64,000 nucleotides of DNA. Origin: Microbotryomycetes sp. JL201 (Eukaryota > Basidiomycota > Microbotryomycetes). A model generated the notes under the pieces. That model saw only the letters and a program-made list of their open reading frames with translations, ran no database searches and had not been told where the DNA came from. Of the stretch, positions 1-11,786 are shown piece by piece. The stretch covers positions 231,123 to 295,122 of the forward strand of contig JAQYUZ010000018.1 of the NCBI GenBank assembly GCA_033819885.1. Direction: 5' to 3'. Each line of letters opens with the position of its first letter. Position 1 is the first letter of the stretch. Made by a program: the position numbers and the translations under genes.

Positions 1-331
1 GATGCTTGTAAGTCTATTGACGTGCTCATAGTACAGCTGTGCCCGTACTGTGCCCGTCAGCATCGGATTTCCTGGCTCGCTCGGCAACGTGCGCGCGGTC
101 GCCGGGACTTTGCTCGACAGCGATACAAGCACGAGGCGACGAGCAGCGAAGAGCAGTCAAAAGTGTACTACAGCTGACTGCCTGCATAGAACCGGCACGA
201 GTACGAGAGATTCACGACATGGTGCACGACGAGCACGCCGATCATGCGGCGTCACGCACGACAGACGTGCTCGGCACACCTACTCAAACACGAACCAATA
301 CCTTGTCTGACAGAATTCACGTTGACCCGCA
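1..331. other. 5' flank of the CDP-diacylglycerol synthase gene
   Basis: No gene is recognised on either strand here. The stretch should hold the promoter and 5' untranslated region of the downstream plus-strand gene. A possible first splice donor lies at 201 (CGA followed by GTACGAG) and an acceptor (CCCGCAG) ends at 332. Joining base 200 to base 333 would create A|TG GCT GTT in the frame of the downstream protein, a start codon divided by an intron. This is inference; no conventional ATG precedes the conserved frame without a stop or a frame change. Confidence 0.35.
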
Positions 332-332
332 G

Positions 333-2718
333 TGGCTGTTGAAGGCGGTGACTATGTGAGCGACGACGAAGCGGCCCCACCACCACCCGCTGCCTCGTCC
401 GTGACGACCACCACGCCATCGAAAAAAGCAGCAGCGCGCAAGCGGGCCGCCTTGCGCAAAAAGCTGTCGAAAGGCGAGCTGTCGGCGAGCGAGGGCACAG
501 AAAGCGACTCGCCCGCCGCGCGCGCCATGCCACCCGTGCCACCGATTCTGTCTGCGGCCGCATCCACAGTCCAACAAGAGACCTCACGCGCAGCGTCAGC
601 CGCAAAGTCTGCAATCACATCAGCGACAGCGCCTCCGACGAAACAAAACGGAACGACCGCCGCAAAGACGGTCAAGATTGATGACACCTCAGCAACCCTT
701 GCGAGAGACCAGGACGCCGACGGCGCGTCAAAATCTTCTTTCAACGCCGCCGCAATGGAGTCGGCTTCAACGTCCGATGCCGAGAGCGTCGTGAGATATC
801 TCGATGACGACGACGACGAAGACGATTCGACAGACGTTGAAGATACCGCTGCCGACGCTGAACCGCAAGCGCACCAGAATCAGCAGCAAGGACTTCGACA
901 GCAATCACTACCTTCGGCGGCCAAGCGGGAGCTGCAACCGATCCGAGCGAGTTCGCCACCCGGCTCAAAGCAGACTACTCCGACCCCAAAGTCTCCCGTC
1001 AAGGAAGCTTACACGGGCGCGGATCATGACCCTAACAAAAAGATTAAGGCCATCATCACGCGCACTGTGTGGGGTTTGGTCATGGGTGGCGGCGCGATCG
1101 GACTCGTGTTTATGGGTCACATTTACGTCATCGTACTCGTTTTTGTCTGCCAAGCAGTCGTCTACTCCGAATTGACCAATCTCTTCGACGCCGGATACTC
1201 GGGCGCGACGAACGAGCAAGGCGAGACGGTCATACAATCGCAAAAGGATCGAGCGCGCGAGCTGAGACGGCTCGGCAGGCGCGCCGAGCGAGAGCGATGG
1301 AGCCGCAGGATGAGTTGGTGAGCGTTTCTTTGTACTCAACAAGCACTTGCACTGCTTTCGCTCATCTGCCACTCCTCTAGGTACTTCTTTGCCGTTACAA
1401 ACTATTTCTTGTACGGCGAGAGCTTGATCTACTACTTCAAGCACATCATTACGTTCCATGCCAACTTTCTGCCGCATGCTCTCTCGTTTGCTCAACACCA
1501 CCGCCTCATCTCGTTTGGCTTGTACATCCTCGGTAAGCTGCAACCATGTGCACGCGTGCGCGAGCGCCGAGCTTATCGGAATTGGATGCAGGTTTCGTGT
1601 CGTTCGTGGCAAACTTGACGCGAGCACAGCTTAGGAGACAGTTTGGCCTGTTTGGCTGGATCCACATGTCGTTGCTCTTAATCGTCGTCAGCAGTCATTT
1701 CATCGTCAACAACATTCTCGAGGTACGCGTGCTGCAAAAGGCGAAATTTGAGCATGCTGACGTGCCGATTGGTCGCGCAGGGCATGATCTGGTTCTGGGT
1801 ACCCGCTGCGCTCGTCATTATAAACGACATTGCGGCTTACGTTTGCGGTGAGCTGCCGTTGCCGTGTGCTCAGGTCGGCGAGCCCACTGACAAATTATTG
1901 CGCAGGCATGCTGTTTGGTCGACACCAGCTGATCAAGCTCAGTCCGAAAAAGACTGTTGAGGGCTTTGTGGGTGCATTCTTTGTCACGATCGCGTTTGCT
2001 GTCACGGTCCGTCGTCTTATTGCCCGCGTGTGACTCTCCATTCCTGACGTTGACTTCCTCCAGTGGGGATCCATCTCGATGAGATACAACTACATGATCT
2101 GTCCCGTTCAGGATCTGTCGTCGAATGCTTTTTCAGACATTCAATGCACGCCGAATCACGTGTTTGTGTGGCGCCAGTTCCCGTTGCCGTCCTGGATCGC
2201 CGACCCGCTTACTGATTTGGTGAGCGCGTCTTGAAAACACCATGTCTTATCGTTCCTGATAGATTATCGATAACAGACTGGCCATCGCTTCACGTCGATT
2301 CCTTGGGCCCCATTCCAATTGCACACGGTCGTCCTTGCCGTTTTTGCGTCACTCGTCGCACCGTTTGGCGGCTTTTTCGCGTCTGGTTTCAAGCGCGCGT
2401 TCAATATCAAAGATTTTGGGGATTCGATTCCCGGTCACGGTGGCATGACTGATCGCATGGATTGCCAGTTTTTGATGGGCTTGTTCAGCTTTGTGTGAGT
2501 TCTGGTTCGTATGAGCCACCTCCAGCATCCGAACTGACATGCGAGACGAATACAGGTATTACGCTTCCTTGATTCGAGAGAGCCACGTGACTGTGCCATC
2601 AGTCTTGGCCACCGTCGTCAGTGGCTTGTCGACCGAGCAACAGGTCGAGCTCGTCCGGGAGATTTCAAAAGTGCTCGCGGCGAAAGGCATAGAGAGCGTC
2701 ACTGGCTTGAGAATGTGA
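333..2718 (+). CDS. CDS1: CDP-diacylglycerol synthase (phosphatidate cytidylyltransferase)
   Basis: Makes CDP-diacylglycerol from phosphatidic acid and CTP, the branch point to phosphatidylinositol, phosphatidylserine and cardiolipin, in the ER membrane. A long Ser/Ala-rich acidic N-terminal region (to about 1000) precedes hydrophobic helices (about 1055-1180, 1660-1730, 1785-1850). The catalytic signature lies near 2386-2450: [20 protein letters not shown] followed by GMTDRMDCQ, which holds the metal-binding GHGGxxDR core. KKTVEGF near 1945-1970 is also typical of the family. The gene has many short introns (for example 1319-1380); the stop TGA is at 2716-2718. The start is uncertain: the conserved-looking frame opens at 332 on GTG, the first in-frame ATG is at 527, and an upstream exon with a split ATG is possible. 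The family assignment is firm. Confidence 0.9.
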
Positions 2719-3030
2719 ATGAACAGCTTTACCCCTTCCATTGCTGTAGCCTGTTCCTCGCGCTTATTTGCCTTGGTCGAGTGGTGCTGAACCTCAATAT
2801 ATAAATGCCAACTTTCTCCGACGAGAAAAACAATGATACAGTTGCAGGCTGTTACTTAGAGTCACTGGCCGAACAGTCGTGGAATGCCGATTGGTATGAT
2901 GTGCAGGCGCAGTCCGGCTCAAGCTTGCCGGTGGAGCGGGGCCCAGATCGGGTTCAGTCCTGGACGACCGTTTGACCTTCTGCCTACTCTCCCGACAACC
3001 TCTGCCGTACGAGCTTCCGACGTATCAACA
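2719..3030. other. Intergenic region with TATA-like element
   Basis: About 310 bases separate two co-directional genes. A TATA-like run (CAATATATAAATG) lies near 2794-2806, roughly 230 bases before the next start codon. An open stretch from 2884 leads in frame into the next gene but begins at an unconserved ATG, so I treat it as 5' UTR. Nothing else is recognised. Confidence 0.35.
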
Positions 3031-4231
3031 ATGAAGGCTTACGTGATCGAAAAGGCCATCAAGCCTGAAGAACTGCGCGCTTGCCTTCAAACGAGTGCGC
3101 CCGCTCCAAAGTGCGGACCCAAAGACGTCTTGGTCGACGTCGACAGCGCCGGATTAAACTTTTTCGACATTTTGCAAATCCAAGACAAGTACCAAGTCAA
3201 GCCTGCCAAGCCTTACGTTCTCGGCACAGAGTTTTCGGGTAGGATCTCTCAACAGAGTCCGATTCCGGAAGGATGCATGTTTCAACGAGGCGATTACGTG
3301 TTTGGAGCTGGACAAGGTAGCTTTGCAGAGCAAATTGCTGTCGAGCATGACAAGCTGGTGCCGCTACCGGCCAATGTCTCGATGGAAGAAGCAGCCGGCT
3401 TGTTCATCACGATGCCGACTTCGTACGCGGCTCTCGTCATTCGTGCAAACGTTCAGCCCGGAGAATGGGTTTTGGTGCACGCGGCTGCAGGAGGTTAGTT
3501 CCGGTGACTTGTCTTTGTCTGGCACACGCTGACTCGAATCGGCTGCGTGCAGGCGTCGGTTTGGCAGCTGTCCAGATCGCAAAAGCTCTAGGTGCCAGAG
3601 TGATTGCTTGTTGCTCGACTCAGGACAAGCTCGATGTCGCAAAGAGGTTTGGCGCCGACTATGGTGTCAATTATGCGACGGGCAAGTCTGGAGATTGGCA
3701 GAACGAGGTGAAAAAGATTACAAACGGACATGGCGTTGACGTGTCAGTCGAAAAGTTGAAGCTGGAAGCGCGTTCCTGGCTGACGGGTTAGAGTGTCACG
3801 CAGCGTGTACGACCCTGTCGGCATGATTGTGCCATCGTTGAAAGTCGCCGCTTGGAACTGTCGTCTCGTCGTCGTTGGCTTTGCGGCCGGTTCGATTGAA
3901 AAGATTCCTGCCAATTTGGTCTTGCTCAAGAATGTGGCCGTGACGGGCGTGCACTGGGGCGCCTACCTCCGTAACGAGCCAGAGGCAGTGCCTCAAGTGT
4001 GGATGGGTCTCCTGAACATGTTGTCAGAGGGCAAAATCAGGGGCACTGTCTATGACAAACTGTACCAGTGGGTGGACGCGGGACACTGATTGCTTTACCA
4101 TACTGACGGGTGCGAGTGATGATTGCAGCGGGCTCGAGACTGTGCCAGAAGGTCTGGCAGCGTTGGGATCGCGTGGCACGTGGGGCAAGGTGATTGTCAA
4201 GGTCAATTCGAGCAAGCAATCCAAGATCTAG
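3031..4231 (+). CDS. Quinone oxidoreductase-like MDR family protein
   Basis: A medium-chain dehydrogenase/reductase of the NADPH:quinone reductase (zeta-crystallin) type, predicted to reduce quinones or enones with NADPH. Four exons (3031-3493, 3553-3742, 3804-4067, 4129-4231) give 339 residues, the usual family length. Seen in the sequence: GroES-like N-terminal half with LNFFDILQIQDKY, GTEFSGRI and GDYVFGAGQGSFAEQ; nucleotide-binding motif HAAAGGVGLAAVQIAKALGA spanning the first intron; C-terminal LETVPEGLAALGSRGTWGK. The zinc-ligand cysteines of true alcohol dehydrogenases are absent, as expected for quinone reductases. The start ATG is preceded by CAACA and begins MKAYV, typical of the family. 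The substrate cannot be inferred. Confidence 0.88.
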
Positions 4232-4434
4232 ATTTCATAGTGTTGTAAAACCAGTTTGTGCGTCAATTTCAAATTTCACCTGCGACTGCTGCGCCTGGTT
4301 GCCTCCGCGCCCGCCCCTCCCGCGCTGCTGCGCCGTCGCCGTCGATTGCGTCAGAAATTCTGCTGCTTGCCAACCTCAGCAGGGCATCGAAACTTTTGAT
4401 CGCGGGCACTTGGCTCGTGCATCACTCTGAAACG

Positions 4435-6138
4435 ATGGCAGGCGGTGGCTACGCGCGCTTGGACGTGGACGACTCGCCCTCGGACGAGGACAGCGACGCG
4501 AGCCCAGACTCGTTCGCATGGTCCACGTCATCGTCAAGTGACAACAGTAGCTCACACTGGCGTCGTCGGACGGGCGTGTGGCCAGCTTTGGCGTCGGCAG
4601 CGCGCGCGGCCCTTTCGATCGGTGGCACGACCGAGCGCAGCACGCTATCGCTCGCGTACTGGGCAGCAACAGCACTCTTGCTGGTCATATCTGTTACCCA
4701 GACAGTCAGACTGGACTCGGCGCTCGACAGCGTTGCGAGCTTGAAAGCAAAATCGGTCTCGGCGCCACCTCCGCCACTGCCGTCAGCCACGACGCCAGTA
4801 CTAGGCAACGAATCGGCCACGATACGGGACAGACGGCCCAGTGCAGCATTTTCAGATATCACGAGCGGCAGTTGGGTTCCACCTTCACACCCTTGGTCCG
4901 TTGCCGACGTCAGACGAACTCACGGCATGTCGGCTCTCGGCAACGCGGGCAAGCTGGGACAACATCGACTCGTCCAAGTGAATGCGTTTGACTGGATTCC
5001 AGACACGCCCAATCGCAAGCTGCACGAATGGAACACGTTCGACTTTGCCAAACGAGCTTTCAACTCTGAAGTCGGCTTTCTGCTTGTCGGAGGCATGTAG
5101 AGCAGTCGTTCTAGGTCATGATCTATTCAGCTGACTCCTGGACGCTTGTACGCAGACTCTGTCTCGATGCAATCATTCGAGACACTCGAGGGGCTGCTTC
5201 GTCTGGTCCCATCAGAGTTTGCCAATCTGACAGCCGCCACGCTTGACGGCTGGCTCTTCAAACGTGAACGCAAAGATTACTCAAAGAGTGTTCGCTACGA
5301 GCTCATGTTGAAGAATGGTAGCGCAGTCTTGCCGCTCCTTCAACAGGCTCTGCCGGACGTGCCGAAAGATCGCTTCTCGAGACCGTTGGCGACAGCGATC
5401 CGACACGACACTCTGCTCGACGCTGATGTCATTGCCTCATTGGCACAAACGACGGGCCTTGAGCCGAAATTCAAAGATTGGCTGAACCACGACAAGTGGC
5501 AAGACGCTTTGCCAAAGTCGGCCGCGTCCGAGTGGCCCGGCCAGCAAAATTCAATCTTGTTACTCAACACGGGCGCCCACTGGAGTAGGATTTGTTTTGG
5601 CGTTCCTGAACGCGACAGTGTCGTCAAACTGTCGAGTCTTGTCGTAAGTTGTGGGAATAGGGACTACATTCCAGCTGGCTGGCTGGCTGACGCCATGACA
5701 CTTCTCTCGTAGGCCGAGCGTCTCGTCGCCGATCTTGCCAAACGACCTTCTCTAGATATTATTTACAGATCAACTTCGCCAGGTCACCCGAATTGCGAGA
5801 ACGCGTACACGCCCGTGTACCCAGCTCCGATCGACGTATTCCAGGACCATCCGCTGCACAATACGACAAAAGACAACGATTGGAATTGGAAACAGTTTCA
5901 AGACGTCAACGAGGTTTGGAAAAGCCAGATCGACAAGGTTTGGCTCGATGGATCACCAACGGCGACAAAGCGCGGAGCAAAGATTGCGTTTCTAGACGTG
6001 TCTGAAATGTCTGGACAACGACCTGACGCGCACAAAGGCAACGGTGACTGCCTTCATTGGACTTTACCTGGTGTGCCCAATTACTGGATCAGGATGGTCT
6101 GGCATGTCTTGCATGAATGGCAAACAACAGCGGAATAA
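4435..6138 (+). CDS. PC-esterase (Pmr5/Cas1p GDSL/SGNH-like) type II membrane protein
   Basis: Predicted Golgi acyl-esterase or acyltransferase acting on glycans, related to the lumenal domain of Cryptococcus Cas1p and plant TBL/Pmr5 proteins. Three exons (4435-5092, 5156-5643, 5713-6138) give 523 residues. A serine-rich acidic cytoplasmic tail precedes one membrane helix (LAYWAATALLLVISV), then a Ser/Pro stem and the catalytic domain. The nucleophile motif VGDSVSMQSF is formed across the first intron, which uses a GC donor. The C-terminal catalytic block DCLHWTLPGVPNYW supplies the family Asp and His. No multi-helix CAS1 domain follows, so this is the short form. The acyl substrate is unknown. 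The frame is open upstream of 4435 without an ATG. Confidence 0.82.
5093..5155 (+). other. GC-AG intron in PC-esterase gene
   Basis: The intron starts AG|GCATGT and ends ACGCAG, with branch-like CTGAC 20 bases upstream of the acceptor. Splicing GGA G to AC TCT restores the GDS nucleophile motif; no GT donor gives this frame. Confidence 0.85.
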
Positions 6139-6258
6139 AGGCAACGTGTGCACACGCACACACAATCAGAAACGGACACTATAGACAGAACGATGTATCT
6201 TGTTGTTTTAAGCCTTTTTTAGGTCTGTTCCTCTCATAACAGAATTGTCTTGGCGTGA
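6139..6258. other. Convergent 3' ends
   Basis: About 120 bases lie between two converging genes. It carries an ACACGCACACACA run near 6148-6162 and AT-rich sequence consistent with polyadenylation regions; no gene is seen. Confidence 0.4.
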
Positions 6259-8661
6259 TCAAGCAGTCCGCATGGCGAGGTCTGGATCGTGAGCGTGATG
6301 TTGAAAGTACCAAAAAGGCCCTCCCGGACTTTCTTCCTCGTGGTCAGCTGCAGTCCAATAGCCTGCATACGTTTTCCAATGTCAGTTCGACTGCCTGCGC
6401 GCGCGTGCACGACAAGCACTCTGCAAGCAAGAAAACCGATTGTTGTACTGACCTACGACGCCGTACTTTGACCTCGGACCACCAATTTGAACGCCGTTCA
6501 TCAACCATTGGTCGCGTCCGGCGTAGCGTATGATATACCTCCAATGTACTTGACCATCTGACGTCATCTTGACCGTCCCCCTGATGGACCTGTTCATGTG
6601 AGTCGCATGCCGAACACCGCCGAAACCTCCCGCAAAGTGAAGGGGTTCGAATGACCTTCGACCGGCAATTTGACTTTCTGGCGTGGCCGAGTGTTTGGGC
6701 TGTGGCGTATTCGAAGCTGATGGGCGGGCGTCGTGAGGTGGAGAGATTTGGAAATCGGGTCGGTTGGATGTGACGGCAGGGTTGATTGGAGCGACGACAG
6801 GTTTCGACGCTAAAGCGTGGTGAGAGTCTTTGTCAAACTCGTAAGCCAGAGGAGCACAAGCACGATCACCGAGAGTCGACGAACCCTCCTCGTCATGAAC
6901 GCTGCCATGATTGATTGACGCGGAGGCTTCTGGGCTCGCTTCGCGCGATCCTTCGCGCGTGCCAATGCCAAGCATGTTGCCTTGGTGGGCTCGACGAATG
7001 AATGAGGAATCGGACACTGCAGAATTACTCGAACTTGATGACGCCGCGTCATCAATGTCGAAATCTTCGTCTTCCTCTTCGTCATAATCTGACAAGAACG
7101 CGTTCTCGGCGTGGTCTGGCGGCAAAGGTAGTTGTCCAGCCGGCAGGAGCTTGATGTCGAGCGTCATACAGTCGCCAACTGCCTCGTCTTCACCCTCTAG
7201 CGACGGCATGACGTTTCGAGTCCGATGAAAACTGGATCCGACGGCGTTAGGTCAGCGTGCGCCCGTTCAAAAAGTGCGGAACAGCACGACTAACTTGAAG
7301 TGCGAAAACACACGATAATCAAGGAACGCATACGTGCCCCTCCAGGGCAGGTCTTCAACGCCAGCCCAGTCTCGCTCGAACGAATCAGTGTCTTGGCCCT
7401 GCTTTGGCTGTTGTGGCGCTGCGTGTCGCAACGTTCCTTCCCATCCCAGCGGCAAACTTGAAGCCGAAAGTAATCCGTACTCTGCTCCCCATCCAAAGAC
7501 GGTCGCATCTCTCAAATTGGCGCCCATGACCACCGCGATCGACTCTACTTTTGTCCAATCAACAGTGCACGATCCGTCAACGTCATTGACCGGATTGAAC
7601 GGTCCAAACAATCTTGAGCTTTCCAACGTGCGAGCTTCGTACACGCATTCGCGTGCGTCAAGTCGATGTTGGCTGAGCGTCGTCTGCGATGCGGTTTGGA
7701 GGACGTGCAAGTGCGAGAGAGCGTTCAAGTGAGCTGGAGACGCGGCCGGTCGGTACAAAGACTCGGTGCGACGAGTGGTGGATCGTGTAGCTAAGCGAGT
7801 GATGGGTCCGTGCCGATGGGGCGAATTTTGGCTTCTACGTACAAAGTCGGGCCCGACGTGCCGAGACAGCCACAGCTGGTTCTTGGACGAGCATTCTTGC
7901 CCGGGGCGGATCGGTTTGCGCGTTTCAGCGATTCTGACGAGCGCATTGATGGCATGTTCGTCGAGTTTGAACGGCGCGTCGTCCGGTTTGTAAGCGCTTG
8001 CGATTCTTTGCAAATGCAGGCGCGCACGTGTCCGCTGTACGAGTTCGTCTCTGTACCAAGACGAAGCCGTTCTGCCGAGACTGTGACACGGCCAGTCTAT
8101 TGCCTCGTCAAACTCGTTCAGAAACAGTTTGCGCCACAGCGCATCGACCGATTCGACAAAGCTTTGCGCCGGCCTGCATGTCGACCCGAACCTCGTTACG
8201 TCTACGGCGTCCAATTGGCCGCACGTCAAGATGCGTAGCACGAGCTGTTTACGCAATCGGAGGTGTCAGTTGTATCCAGGCACGCCGGAATTCTCTTTTT
8301 TGAGCCCGTGGGTTTGGATTTGGACCGGCTCTAAAAGGCCGATTGCGACTATGCGCTGGCTGCTGGGGGAGGATATCCTTCGTTCAAGGGATTAATCTCG
8401 GCATTGAGCGGCAACATGCGAGCAAGAGTGGAATTGCGTGCAGACGGCCACGTCAACGCTGCCAATGTTTAGTTTTGGTTGCACAAGAACAAGCTTGGAA
8501 GGGAGCGAGCGCGTGCGCGGACGAGTGGCGCCCGATACGCCCAGCGCTGCCCCGCCTTGCGCGAGCGGGCCCACAACTCTCGTGGACGCCTTGCATACAG
8601 CCGCACGCACCTCTGACGGTAAGCTCAACAAGCGATTGACACGGTTCGCATCCTCGAGCAT
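6259..8661 (-). CDS. F-box domain protein, fungal family with C-terminal conserved domain
   Basis: Predicted substrate receptor of an SCF ubiquitin ligase. Four exons (8661-8611, 8244-7295, 7231-6453, 6362-6259) give 627 residues. The F-box is assembled across intron 1: LPSE at the end of exon 1 joins LVLRILTCGQLDAVDVTRFG. The middle and C-terminal parts match a fungal F-box family: RLFGPF, VDWTKVESIAVVMGANLRDA, YAFLDYRVF, and after an acidic Ser-rich linker VHWRYIIRYAGRDQWLMNGV, then YWTAADHEEESPGGPFWYF. All splice phases agree. Intron 1 (366 bp) is unusually long for this region, so exon 1 is the least certain part. The target protein is unknown. Confidence 0.72.
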
Positions 8662-8913
8662 CAAGTAGACGCGCTCGAGCAAAGCAAGGGTCCGAACGCG
8701 CAGGCGAGGCGAGGCAACTGCGACACTTCCGAGCGCTGCGAGAACAAGAAAAAGGCATCAACGCCGAGTGTGCGCACGCTCGCTCGTTCAACCTCAGATA
8801 CGGCAGCTCCTCAAACAAGCACATGGCAATCACAAGCAATCAGATCATAACAACAGAATACACCCCAAGTCAAAAAATAGTGCGACATGAACAGTTCAAA
8901 GGCAGGCATTCGA
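8662..8913. other. Intergenic, F-box promoter side
   Basis: Lies between the 5' end of the F-box gene and the 3' end of the GATA-factor gene, both on the minus strand. Several open frames exist on both strands, but none could be tied to a family. A coiled-coil-looking plus-strand frame near 8640-8880 was considered and not supported. Confidence 0.3.
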
Positions 8914-11786
8914 TCACGCTTGACGCGGAGGCGACGGAGCTGCACCGCTGTGCGGATGAGGTGGCACGCCAGACCACGCTCCATAACCCGGTGCATGGTG
9001 ACCACCGTGCGCAGAGAATGACTGCGGCGGCGGCAACCACAAATGAGGTGGCGGCGGATGATTGTGCCCGTTGTGATACGCAGCGTGAGCATGCTGCTGG
9101 TGTTGGTGTTGATGCTGCAAGCTCGGATCATGCATGTAGGCATGAGGATGGTGATAATCCATCATGGCTGCATGGCCACTGAACGTCGCATCAGATTCGG
9201 ACGTTGGGTGTCGCTCGTGATGGCTCTGATTCGATGGCGGCACGACCTGAGGGAGACGATATGACGGGCTGGGCGCAAACTGGTGATGTGGATGGTGATA
9301 CTGTGGTTGTGATTGGGGCATGCTGCCACCATATGGCGGCGCGTGAGGGTGATGCTGAACGCCATTAAAATATGGCGCTGGATAGCCGTGTTGAGCCATG
9401 GGTCCAGAGGTCCCCGGGACTGGAGACAAAGACTGCTCATGACCGTCTTTATTGCTCGTCATACCGTTGTCCTGCTTGTCGCCGATCGCGCCGCCAGCTG
9501 CAGATGCTGCCGCTGCCGCTGCCGCCGCCGCTGCCTTGGTCGTCTCATCGTTCAGCGTCTTTTTGCCTTTTCCTCGGCCGCGCTTCTTGGGCACATTACC
9601 ATTCTGATCGCCATCCCCTTGCTTGCTCTGCCTTGCAACAGACCGAGCGTATCGGAGACCTGCGCAATTATTGGGGGCAAAGACCGAGTCAGATCACTGC
9701 GCAAAACTATAAAAAAAAAGGAGCGAGAAACGCATCGAGAACCCAACTCACCGCAAGCGTTGCACAATGATTTGCTTCCATCGGGGCCTTTGCGCCACTC
9801 TGGGCTATTGACGATCCCGCAGCTCTGACAGGCAGCCGGACCGTTTTTGCTCTTGCTCAGCTCACGACGTGCTTTGCGCTTTGCTTTTTCCTGCTCGGCC
9901 TTGTCTCGAACAGAATCCGAAGCGTTGCCGTCACCGTTCAAATGGTGTACACCTTCGTTTGGAGAAGCCCGCGATTCCTCGTGTCGCGGTCCGCTCGTAG
10001 ACCGTGCTGCGTACGTAACCGTCGATGGACCCGAAGGCACGTACGAAGATGACGGCGGTAGAGCCGGCGCTTCAGTTGGGTGATTCGGCTGTGCCGCCGA
10101 TGTTGCGGCGTGCGATAGAGGATGAGGCGGGTAAGAGGCGAACGAATTGCTCGGAACCGGCAAAGATGGCAAACTGTAGCCTTGATGCGGCTGTTGCAAC
10201 GGCAAAGCGTAAGATGCAGGCGACGTAGTATGAGCCCCACCTGGCCGGGACACGGGCAATTCGAGCGTCGTCTTGCCCTCACGCTGAATTGGTGATTGTT
10301 GAAGAGGGTGCGGCTGGTATGACGGAGCCTGCTCGTGGGCTTGATGTGAGAATGAACCCAGAATAGCAGATGCTGACGCAACAGTCGGAGAGACGCCTCC
10401 ATTGGCATGCAAGTCGGCGTAAGCGTGATTTGGGGGTTGCAGGAGCGGCGAACTCGTAGAAATAGTGAGCGAGGGCACTTCGCCGTTTGCATTCATGAAA
10501 CGGGCCCGTTTCGAATCGCGAGCCTCGTCAATGTGTCCAAAGAGAGCCGGAGGCGATCTCTTGTAGGGAGAGGACAGCTTGGGAACTTCTTCCAGCGTAA
10601 AGTTGCTGTTGGCAGGTTTCGGCTGCGTGCCGCTAAAATAGACGCCACCTGTTTCGAAACATGCAAATGTGATCGCCCTGTACCGAATGACGACCGATTC
10701 CACTGTCGCGAGCGAGCCTGCCTTCATGCTTCAGAGGGACAAGGGTCAGAGCGGGCGCGCGTAGGAGTACGATATGACATGGCATCTCACATTGGATGCT
10801 TGCTTCTGTACCGTCTTGTACAGCTTGTACGGTCTTCAGGTGACGACTTGAAGTCTGTCGAGACGGTTCGCGCCAGAGCCGCGTACTCTTCCGCTCCGTA
10901 TCGATGTCCAGTGTTTGGGAAGCTGACGAGGATGTGGCCTTCGTGATCCAGGATCTGAAACACGTGCTGAGGCGGATAAGGCCCGTCTGGCGGTTTTTGA
11001 GGATCAATGCCGGTCGCCCATGACAATGCTTGAACCATTTGTCGACACCGGCGCTCATCGAGATAAGGGCCGTCTTCGACGCGTGGACCGCACCAGTTGG
11101 TCCAACTGCTCGGTGAAGCTTCATCGTTGTCCTTTTCTTCGTCCTTGTCTGTCGTTCAGAGTCAATCAATCAGTGCGCGTCTGCCACTCGAAAACAGCGA
11201 CCGCTTGCCTTCGGTGGCGTGAAAGAACGCGAGAACGGCGCCCTTCAGTTGCATGCCGCTGCTTGCGTCATGCTGTACGTTGCCACCACCGATCCAGCTT
11301 GTCGTGATCGCCAGTGGCAGGAACAGGTCGTCCGAGACGTACTTTGCCGCGTCCGGGTCCGTTTCTGGTGACGAGCAGCCGAGCAATCTCCGGATGCGAG
11401 GCAGTCTCGAATAGCGGCATCTACCAGGATCCATCGTCAGCGAAGGTATCTCGGTTGATATACTGACCGCTGGAGGGTCCGCACCTCGTTATGCTGCCAA
11501 ACACGCCGGATGCCTCGATGCCGCCATTCGCGCCAACTTTTGGGAGCAGGTCATTGCCGAGTGCGTCTCTCTCGTCCGGATGAATGTAGTCGAGCAGATT
11601 GGTGCCGATGAACAGTTTCGATTCCGCACCCAAGTGCGTGTGTAGGACTGGGTCGAGGAACGCAAAGTCTAGTGAAGGCGTAAGGATGCACCAATAGCAG
11701 CGTGTCCTGCCGAGCTTTATTGTCGGCACCGTACTCGTCTTATGAGAATTTGTGTTGTGGTTGTGATTTGCGCTCTGGTGTGTCAT
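8914..11786 (-). CDS. PAS/GATA transcription factor, white-collar-2-like
   Basis: Predicted nuclear DNA-binding regulator of the white-collar/GATA class. Five exons (11786-11485, 11420-11209, 11148-10791, 10728-9752, 9659-8914) give 864 residues. N-terminal PAS-like region: LDFAFLDPVL and LLDYIHPDERD, then RCRYSRLPRIRRLLGC and VLAFFHA. A second conserved block reads SSWTNWCGP, FQILDHEGHILVSFP, TSCTRRYR and AITFACFET. The zinc finger is CQSCGIVNSPEWRKG...LCNACG (C-x2-C-x18-C-x2-C, the 18-residue loop class) with a basic tail after the last intron. Poly-Ala and His/Pro-rich tracts end the protein. No LOV-type flavin cysteine motif is seen, so a light-sensing role would need a partner. Intron 2 appears to use a GC donor. 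An upstream exon is possible. Confidence 0.82.
11149..11208 (-). other. Probable GC-AG intron in white-collar-like gene
   Basis: On the minus strand the donor reads GAAG|GCAAGC and the acceptor GACAG, 60 bp. It joins FFHATE to DKDEEKDND in phase. An alternative weak GT donor 22 bases downstream also keeps frame but leaves a 38-base intron, so this case is less certain than the others. Confidence 0.6.

Noticed and set aside
4258-4434. N-terminal extension of the PC-esterase frame
   Set aside because: The frame is open but has no ATG before 4435 and no conserved feature.
8438-8668. Plus-strand frame with coiled-coil-like continuation (LEHQVDALEQS)
   Set aside because: The opposite strand gives a better explanation: an exon ending LPSE with a perfect donor that completes the downstream F-box. 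No family was recognised for the plus-strand reading.
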